In this document: piece by piece, positions 57,571 to 64,000 of the stretch | Layout: each line of letters starts with the position of its first letter | Position numbering within the stretch: position 1 is the first letter of the stretch | Origin: Vanessa cardui | Lineage: Eukaryota; Arthropoda; Insecta; Lepidoptera; Nymphalidae | Assembly: GCF_905220365.1 (NCBI RefSeq) | Contig: NC_061135.1 | Span: 4,543,501 to 4,607,500, forward strand | Length of the DNA stretch: 64,000 bases | Direction: 5' to 3' | The notes under the pieces: model-generated | Seen by the model: the letters and a program-made list of their open reading frames with translations, nothing else | What the model was told of the DNA's origin: nothing | Database searches by the model: none | Translations under genes and position numbers: made by a program

Positions 57571-58572
57571 ATGGGGTCTGTACAAGAAGAGAAGCCCGCG
57601 GAAAGTGCGGCTAAGACACACGTGCGGGAGCTACGGAACACTGAACTCGTTTCCCGCTTGTTAGCAGCCACACCACCGTACCTCTACAGCGCCTTGCCTC
57701 TGCAGCCGCATGCGTTTTTCTTTAGTGAAATGCTAAGGTCGTTCGTTAACGCTCGTCACGGCTGTCGGCCGCCGCATTATCACCGTCGCTTCAAGCGTCG
57801 CTCTCATAAATACTTCGCTGAAAACGAAACCGAATGGCGACGTGACTGGACGAAGCAAGAGGAGGATAAGAAGGAACCAGAAATGAGGCCTGAAGTTCCA
57901 CTCGAACTGACCGTAGATAAACAACCGAGATCTTGCGATCAGTCCCCAAGAAGATTGTCACCAAAAACTGAAGTTCCTAAGTCAAGCAGTCCTGGACCTC
58001 CTGGCAGACAGTCTACATTTGTGGATGTTGGTACAGAGGAACTTCCCAAGCCGGCACCATGTGCTGTGAGGAATCCAGTTGAGACTAACGCTGTTCCTCA
58101 GTCAAATTTGATATTACCGCCTCCACCGCCGATGTGGTACCCACCGCTATACAATCCTCAATTCGGCGTAGATCCGTTAAATTTCTTCATTGATTTACGC
58201 GTCTCTGGTCATATTTACGACAGGAAAAGAACTATTTCAGAAGCAATAGATCCTAACAGTGTCTCTGAAGTTAGGAATGATGAACCTAATTTGGAAAAGA
58301 GACTCGGAAAGGATTTTGCACAGAAACCTCGTCATCTGTCTGCTTTTTCTGTCCCCGTTCGATCAAATCACAGCCAATCTGACGGACCAGACAAATTCTT
58401 TGAGCGCAGTAACAGATTTCTAGGGAAACCGAATGGGACATCGTACATAATGAGAAATTTAAAAAGTGTGTATGAAAATCTGCACTCCATTGATCGTAAA
58501 GAAGATGTAAAGGACAAAAACGAAGAGACCAAAGGTGAATCCTCCGATTTGGAAGAAGACATTATGGACTGA
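57571..58572 (+). CDS. Unidentified proline-rich, charged protein (333 aa), possibly nuclear
   Basis: I do not recognise the family. The frame opens three bases after a strong acceptor (TTTATTTTCAG|ATT ATG), so at least one upstream exon exists and the true start may lie there. Residues about 21-62 are apolar and probably structured (LVSRLLAATPPYLYSALPLQ, AFFFSEMLRSFVNAR). Residues about 67-80 are basic and His/Arg-rich (PPHYHRRFKRRSHK, a possible nuclear localisation signal). Acidic and Pro/Ser-rich linkers follow. Residues about 180-219 look like the best-constrained core (PPPPPMWYPPLYNPQFGVD, then LNFFIDLRVSGHIYDRK). The tail is charged and ends SSDLEEDIMD. There is no DNA-binding domain, signal peptide or membrane segment. 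Codon use is balanced and GC-richer than the flanks, as expected of real coding DNA. It lies beside a 31-kb gene-poor, regulatory-looking region, a setting typical of developmental regulators. Confidence 0.75.
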   Translation: MGSVQEEKPAESAAKTHVRELRNTELVSRLLAATPPYLYSALPLQPHAFFFSEMLRSFVNARHGCRPPHYHRRFKRRSHKYFAENETEWRRDWTKQEEDKKEPEMRPEVPLELTVDKQPRSCDQSPRRLSPKTEVPKSSSPGPPGRQSTFVDVGTEELPKPAPCAVRNPVETNAVPQSNLILPPPPPMWYPPLYNPQFGVDPLNFFIDLRVSGHIYDRKRTISEAIDPNSVSEVRNDEPNLEKRLGKDFAQKPRHLSAFSVPVRSNHSQSDGPDKFFERSNRFLGKPNGTSYIMRNLKSVYENLHSIDRKEDVKDKNEETKGESSDLEEDIMD

Positions 58573-60587
58573 GTATCTTTTCACGAAGTTCAATAATATT
58601 ATTAAGCTAATTATTATACTAATAAGATCAATTATATTGTTTTATTTGAATGTTAAAAACGGTTGATCGGTAATTTTTGTGAAAGACAAAAAAATGATAC
58701 CAAATTAGATAAATTCTTTTACTATTTACATGTACCTATTGTGACCTAATTAATTTAATTACACGTGTTATTATAATGATTATTTTAAAGCAATATAAAA
58801 TAAGTATAGGTTGGTAAGTCGGTCAAACCAATGTATATACTATAAATGAATAATAACCATTATATAATTGAATGAGATAAATTGAATAATTTTATTTGAA
58901 GCTCATTAATACTGAGCATTTGCTTACATTTTTTATTAGCAAATAAAAAAAACAGTGTCATTTAATATTAATAAAAAATATGTAACATTCAAACAAATTC
59001 GTATATTCTCGAATAGCTTGACTTTTGCAACTTTATAAATTTGAAAATGAAATAACATTGAGTGCTTTATTTATAAACTATATTATAATCAACAATGTAT
59101 GTACTTTCCTCTTCCGAGTGTTAGATCGGTGATAACGCAAAGAAAGATATCAGTGTTCGACTTAACACTTGCTACATTTAACAATTTCTTGATTTTTTAT
59201 TTTAAGATAGTTTTTATTTTGATCTCTAATAAATTAAATGATCTCAAAATATCTGTGCTAGTCATTTATCATTAGACGTTTTATTGTTATGTAAACTTCT
59301 TTAAATGTTGTAAATAAATATAAGTAGAATAGCGAACGTTTTATTTTGTAAAAAAACTATTTAAATAAATTTTGTCTTTAACTTTAGATCTCTAATAAAA
59401 TATTTAAACGTAAATTACGTAAACGATTGTTTCTTTCCCTGCTTATCCACCCCATTTTATATCAATTACTGGCAGCCTATTTATTGATGAGACTTTAGCA
59501 AAAATTTTAAGTAGGTACATTTTTATTTCATAAAATTTATTTAATCGTTTAAATAAGTATATCATATAGGACAATAGTGTAAAAATTAGTTTCAGTCATT
59601 ATTTAATTGTGAAACATGTTTTTTATTTTTATTTGGTGGAGCTCTATATTTCGACATTACCTACGAATGTCTTGTTCACCACACAAATAAAAAAAAATGG
59701 TAAGTATCCCGCACAATCATAAAACTATTATTAGTATTTAAATTTGGGTAACTTTTTAGGCCAGATAGTTTTTGTTACAGCTACTACACTTACTTTTGAA
59801 CCCGCAATCATCGGTTAAGATGCACGTGTTCTAACCACTGGGCCATCTCGACTCAATAGATCTTTCTAAATGTTTAGCAATTGTAACGCCACCTTCTTCT
59901 AAATGAGACCCAAAATGACCTTGACCCTTTATAATAAGTAAACTGCAATCATTCTTCTTATAAGTGAAAACCACAGCAAAATCCGTTAAGATGTTTAGAT
60001 GAATAAATAATATATATTCAAGTCGATTTATATTATTTAAGATTATAATTTTTATATGAATGTTTTATTGTTTTCCAATACGTCAGAAATCAATAGAAAA
60101 CTAATTTTAATTAATTGACATACAAAATGCAATCTTCAAAACCTATTACGGTAATCCTTAAAGAGTTTTGATGTCGAAATAACAATTTTCATGAATTATT
60201 TTAAAGGATTTAAGACAGAAAAAGACTACCATTCTCATTATGTAGAATTTGCGCATTATACAACACTACTACAATATACGTTTGACGAAAACCTTTTATA
60301 TCGTGACAATCGATTTTAATATTTTATTCAAATATATATTTTTTTATATATTCACTATGTTTATATACAATGTTTTATTTATAATTGTATGTGAATTCAA
60401 TGCACGACTATTAGATAGAATGTCATCATAACGAATATAATATATACAATGGTTGATTTGTATACATATAATTTATTGTCTTTCAGATTATTGTTTTCAT
60501 TTTCTTCTTTATTTTCAATGGGCTGGGGCTGAAAACAACTTTTCAAATGAAAAATATCTCAAGTATTTAAACAAAATACATAAAAAA
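58573..60587. other. Downstream DNA of the 333-aa gene, no further gene
   Basis: AT-rich 3' UTR and intergenic sequence. AATAAA-type signals occur at several points (for example near 59317). The only repeat I recognise is the SINE head at 59797-59854. A short stretch near 59617 (CATGTTTTTTATTTTTATTT, GGTGGAGCTC) resembles one near 52764 and may be an old shared repeat. Confidence 0.45.
59797..59854 (-). mobile_element. SINE (family A) head fragment
   Basis: Only the tRNA-like head remains: rc of GGTTAGAACACGTGCATC flanked by GAGTCGAGATGGCCCAGTG and the B box GCGGGTTC. Confidence 0.75.
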
Positions 60588-60706
60588 CGCCAACGACACG
60601 CGGTGTTCCCAGGCGGTCACCCATCCAAGTACTGAACGCGCCCGACGTTGCTTAACTTCGGTGATCGGACGAGAACCGGTGTATTCAACTTGGTATGGAC
60701 GTTGGC
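60588..60706 (-). rRNA. 5S rRNA gene copy 3 (variant)
   Basis: A complete 5S sequence on the minus strand (GCCAACGTCCATACCAAG...GTCGTTGGCG), followed by T6 as terminator. The internal control region is intact. It shares GCGCGTTCAG with copies 1 and 2. A private C-to-A change (CCAAGTTG for CCACGTTG) should break one pair of helix II. Its 5' flank lacks the AT-rich element of copies 1 and 2 and runs directly into a repeat end containing AGTACGAGTT. Confidence 0.88.
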
Positions 60707-60716
60707 GACGGCTCAA

Positions 60717-63700
60717 CTGTACCCTTAGTACGAGTTTGACAGTTAACTTCATGTAATTTACTTTCGGTTTTCTTTTCATACAAATCCTATCAGCGCCCCA
60801 AGCGTAAACGCAGAGGAACTAAAATCGGCAGTACGAGTTTTTATTACTAACGTTATCGACTTCGAAGTCGAAATAACGCGCGGTTTTCGACATTTTGGTA
60901 GTACGAGTAACACTTTTGACAGATGTACGCATGTAAATTGACGTTTTCGTTACTTTCTTATCGAGTTTGAACTCACTGAATTTATTTCGGTGAGCGTCAG
61001 TGAAACCTATTTTTGAAAATTAATTACTAAACATGTGAGGCAATATAATGCTTGAAAACTAGCTACAACTGTTACGGTAGTCTTTTAGAACATTAAAAAG
61101 CAACAAAACTGAATTCTGCGGTGAAATTTATCTTTAATTAGCCGTATTTTAAACTAACATATTTTCTTGAGAATTGCCTTAGAAAATGTTAATATTTTTT
61201 TGCGTTAACATGTGAAGAAGAAATGAGTAATAAATATTAACTTATTTTCAATATATTTACAAATATGATACAAACGCAAGGTGAGTCTAAATATAACATA
61301 TATTTTTAAATGGCATGCTAATGTATTATTTAATTACATCGAAAATAAATGATAATAATGTAAAAGAATATAATTCAATTATCATAATATCATAACATCG
61401 CTTAAACAAAATAGTAAAACAAGTTATAATTGAAATATGTATATTGTTTAAATGAGTATTTTCAAAAAAAATCAAAAATACTTAACTTATTTTTGTTATT
61501 ATTCCTAACAATATTGGTAGCAGTTGAGAATGCTTTAAAGGTATTATGGGGATCATGCAAAGTATAGTTAACTGTCATTCTTTAGTGTAATCATTATTAA
61601 TAAAAATATATATATTTTTCAGACTATGAGTGAATCAATCCTTTATTTGGAGCAGCTATACTATTATTAATGATGATTTGGTGCAGACAATATCCAAAAA
61701 ACAAGTGACCATGCAATGAACAGTTATCTACATCTCTATATAATTTCCTTTTCATTTAATTCAAACAATAAATATACTGAAAAGTGGATTTGTCTCTTTA
61801 TTGAATATCTATTATTTTCTACGATATTGTAAAATGAAATTGAATTGAGAATGATTTAAAAAATATGCATTATTATAGTAGAAACATCTATAGGTACATT
61901 ATAATACTATTATGTATGTATATTATATGTTTATATTAAATAATATATACATTATTATTATACTCAATAAATGCTTATAACTATTGTTTTGAATTCTCAT
62001 AAATAATCAACATCAAAAACACTCATTGCTTAAAAACATAGAATGTTATTTATCCTTTTTCAAAAAGTAAAAATATAAATAACAATAGTAGTATAAAACA
62101 GATAATTAAAACTATTAACTCTTAATTGTTTAATGTAAATCAGAAACTTTATGTATGTAGTGAATATAATTATATTTTAGGAAAAATAAAACAAATTAAG
62201 AGAAAGTAATTGTTAGGTATTTGTTTTCAATATATTAAACTTTATTTTCACAATGATTCTTGGAGTTAAGAGTGATAGACGTAATGTCACACTGGAAAAT
62301 CAATAACTATTGTTTTGATTTCTCTCAAATAATCTACTTCAAAAACACTCATAGCTTAATAAAATAGAATGTTGTTATTTATACTTTCTCAATTATGGGG
62401 TATATTAAAACGATGAACTCTTTATTGTTAAATGTAAATAAAAAGCTTTATATATGTAGTATATATACAATTATATTTTAGGAAAAATAAAAACACAAAT
62501 TATGATAGTAATTATAAGGTATTTGTTTTCTATATATTAAACTTTATTTTCACAATGATTCTTGGAGTTAAGAGTGATAGATGTAGCATCACACTGGAAA
62601 ATCAATAACTATTGTTTTAATTTCTCTCATAAATAATCAACTTCAAAGACACTCATTGCTTAATAAAATATAATGTTGTTACTTATACTTTTTCAATTAT
62701 GGGGTATATTAAAACAGTCAATTAAAACTATGAACTCTTTGTTGTTTAATGTAAATAAAAACCTTTATATATGTTATATACATAATTATATTTTAGGAAA
62801 AATAAAAAACAAATTATGGTAGTAATTATTAGGTATTTGTTTTCTATATATTAAACTTTATTTTTACAATGATTCTTGGAGTTAAGAGTGATAGATGTAG
62901 CATCACACTGGAAAATGCAGCACAGATGTATTTGTATTATCTAGGCTTGTATTTCTTCTTTGGAACTGTAATCACAAACAATATTTTTTATTAATACATT
63001 CACAAACATATAAGATAGTCATGATCATGGAATTATTTAAATCTAAGTGAACCCTAATTGAAATATAATTAATAAGGTCCATAATACATAATGGCAATTA
63101 GACATGCATATTATTGTAGTATATTGAAATAGTTTGTATTTAATTAGGATAATATCGAAATAACAAAATAATTTAAGCATAACTTTGAATTGAGATGAGA
63201 GTCACTTCATTTTATTTAATTAAACTTTATAAACAGGAAATAAAAACAGTAATTTAAATATAGAATAAAAGTGTTCGCAAACTAATTTTACTTATTAATA
63301 GATGCTCTAAATATGTATAAGTATATCAACGTAAAATTGTAAGGAGAATTTAATTAACAATATTTGTAGGTTAGTTATAGTTTAACACAAATTCCTCTAT
63401 ATTAATAACAATATTCACTGTTTGTATATTTTTTAAACATTTAGAATCTTTATTATAAACTTACGGTCCTTACAATTATTACGTATCGTTTTATTTACTT
63501 AATGTAATAATAAATTTATGTTTACGTACCTCTTGATGAATTTTATAATATAATTAGTCTTTCAAACAATGTTTCAGTGTAATTTCTTCTCTTTTCACTG
63601 CTATTATAACACTTAAAGATTAAAGCATTCACCGTTCTATTTCTTATAGTAATGTAAACATTGTAAAATACGATAATATAACCTTTAAATTTTTAAAGAC

Positions 63701-63960
63701 ATTAGACAATACTTTGCGAGAAATGTCAAATACAATAAAAATGACAAAATATTTTCTTTCACTCTTTTTAGCGCGTGTAAGTGAGACGGAAATATGAATT
63801 GTGTGGTAGTCTTTTTCGAGTAGCTCGATGGCTATCATGGTTTTAACGCAAACGAGTAATGTCAAACTTATACTATCGAATTCAAATACTTCGTAAACGT
63901 TTTCGAATAGACGATACGTTATTAACGCAAGAAGTATTGAAACTCGTACTAGGGGTACTG
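60717..63960. mobile_element. Possible 3.2-kb non-coding element with inverted ends
   Basis: The left end 60717-60736 and the reverse complement of 63941-63960 agree at 18 of 20 positions around GTACCC..TAGTACGAGTT. The motif AGTACGAGT recurs inside the left end at about 60832 and 60899. The interior is AT-rich, has no coding frame, and contains a tandem triplication. It may instead be two unrelated copies of a short repeat. Confidence 0.3.
61977..62925 (+). repeat. Three tandem AT-rich units of about 302-326 bp
   Basis: ATAACTATTGTTTT recurs at 61977, 62303 and 62605. GAGTTAAGAGTGATAGA recurs at 62263, 62575 and 62879. ACACTCAT..GCTTAA.AA and TTATATTTTAGGAAAAATAA recur in register. The second and third units are more alike than the first. 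Confidence 0.88.
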
Positions 63961-64000
63961 AATTTTACGATTATAATTGGTGATAATTTATATACAACCT

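Noticed and set aside
61977..62925. CRISPR-like periodic repeats
   Set aside because: The units are about 310 bp, AT-rich and eukaryotic; there are no short repeats with unique spacers.

Overview
The window is nuclear DNA from an insect, almost certainly a butterfly or moth. It is strongly AT-rich. Its genes have short exons and small introns, two long coding sequences are uninterrupted, and the 5S rRNA copies resemble those I remember from silkworm. It is crowded with repeats of lepidopteran type: tRNA-derived SINEs, a Helitron ending in CTAG, several MITE families, and 3' ends of RTE- and CR1-like LINEs. I cannot name the species.

Layout. Bases 1-3571 are upstream DNA with one TATA-like island near 2311. 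Bases 3572-19466 hold a plus-strand gene that I rebuilt from 20 exons into an 840-codon frame. It is the CEP120 (centrosomal protein 120) orthologue. Its first intron is GC-AG, and its introns hold two 5S rRNA copies, two SINE families, four types of DNA transposon (one of them a large hAT-like composite), a Helitron and LINE remnants. A single-exon UBE2J2 gene (ER membrane-anchored ubiquitin-conjugating enzyme) follows at 19906-20586 on the plus strand. Tail to tail with it, 22122-26330 on the minus strand encodes a 1402-residue BTB/zinc-finger protein that is the Cp190 (insulator and centrosome protein) orthologue, with a 5' UTR intron and a promoter near 26.7 kb.

From about 26.7 to 57.5 kb I find no convincing coding gene. 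The stretch holds dispersed repeats and several blocks of more complex, GC-richer sequence that look like regulatory DNA. At 57571-58572 (plus) lies an open frame of 333 codons for a proline-rich, charged protein that I do not recognise. It sits directly behind a splice acceptor. Two candidate first exons or promoters (about 30.9 kb and about 55.2 kb) could serve it. The last 3.4 kb holds a third 5S rRNA copy (minus strand) and an AT-rich segment with a tandem triplication, flanked by an inverted-repeat pair.

How the genes relate. CEP120 acts in centriole elongation, and Cp190 is both a chromatin insulator protein and a centrosome-associated protein, so two centrosome-linked genes flank a ubiquitin-pathway gene. 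I see no evidence that they work as a unit. The most unusual sequence signals are fold-back (template-switch) duplications in two copies of one repeat family, the loss of the central C2 domain in CEP120, the 5S rRNA copies inside its introns, and the unidentified gene beside a gene-poor regulatory-looking desert.
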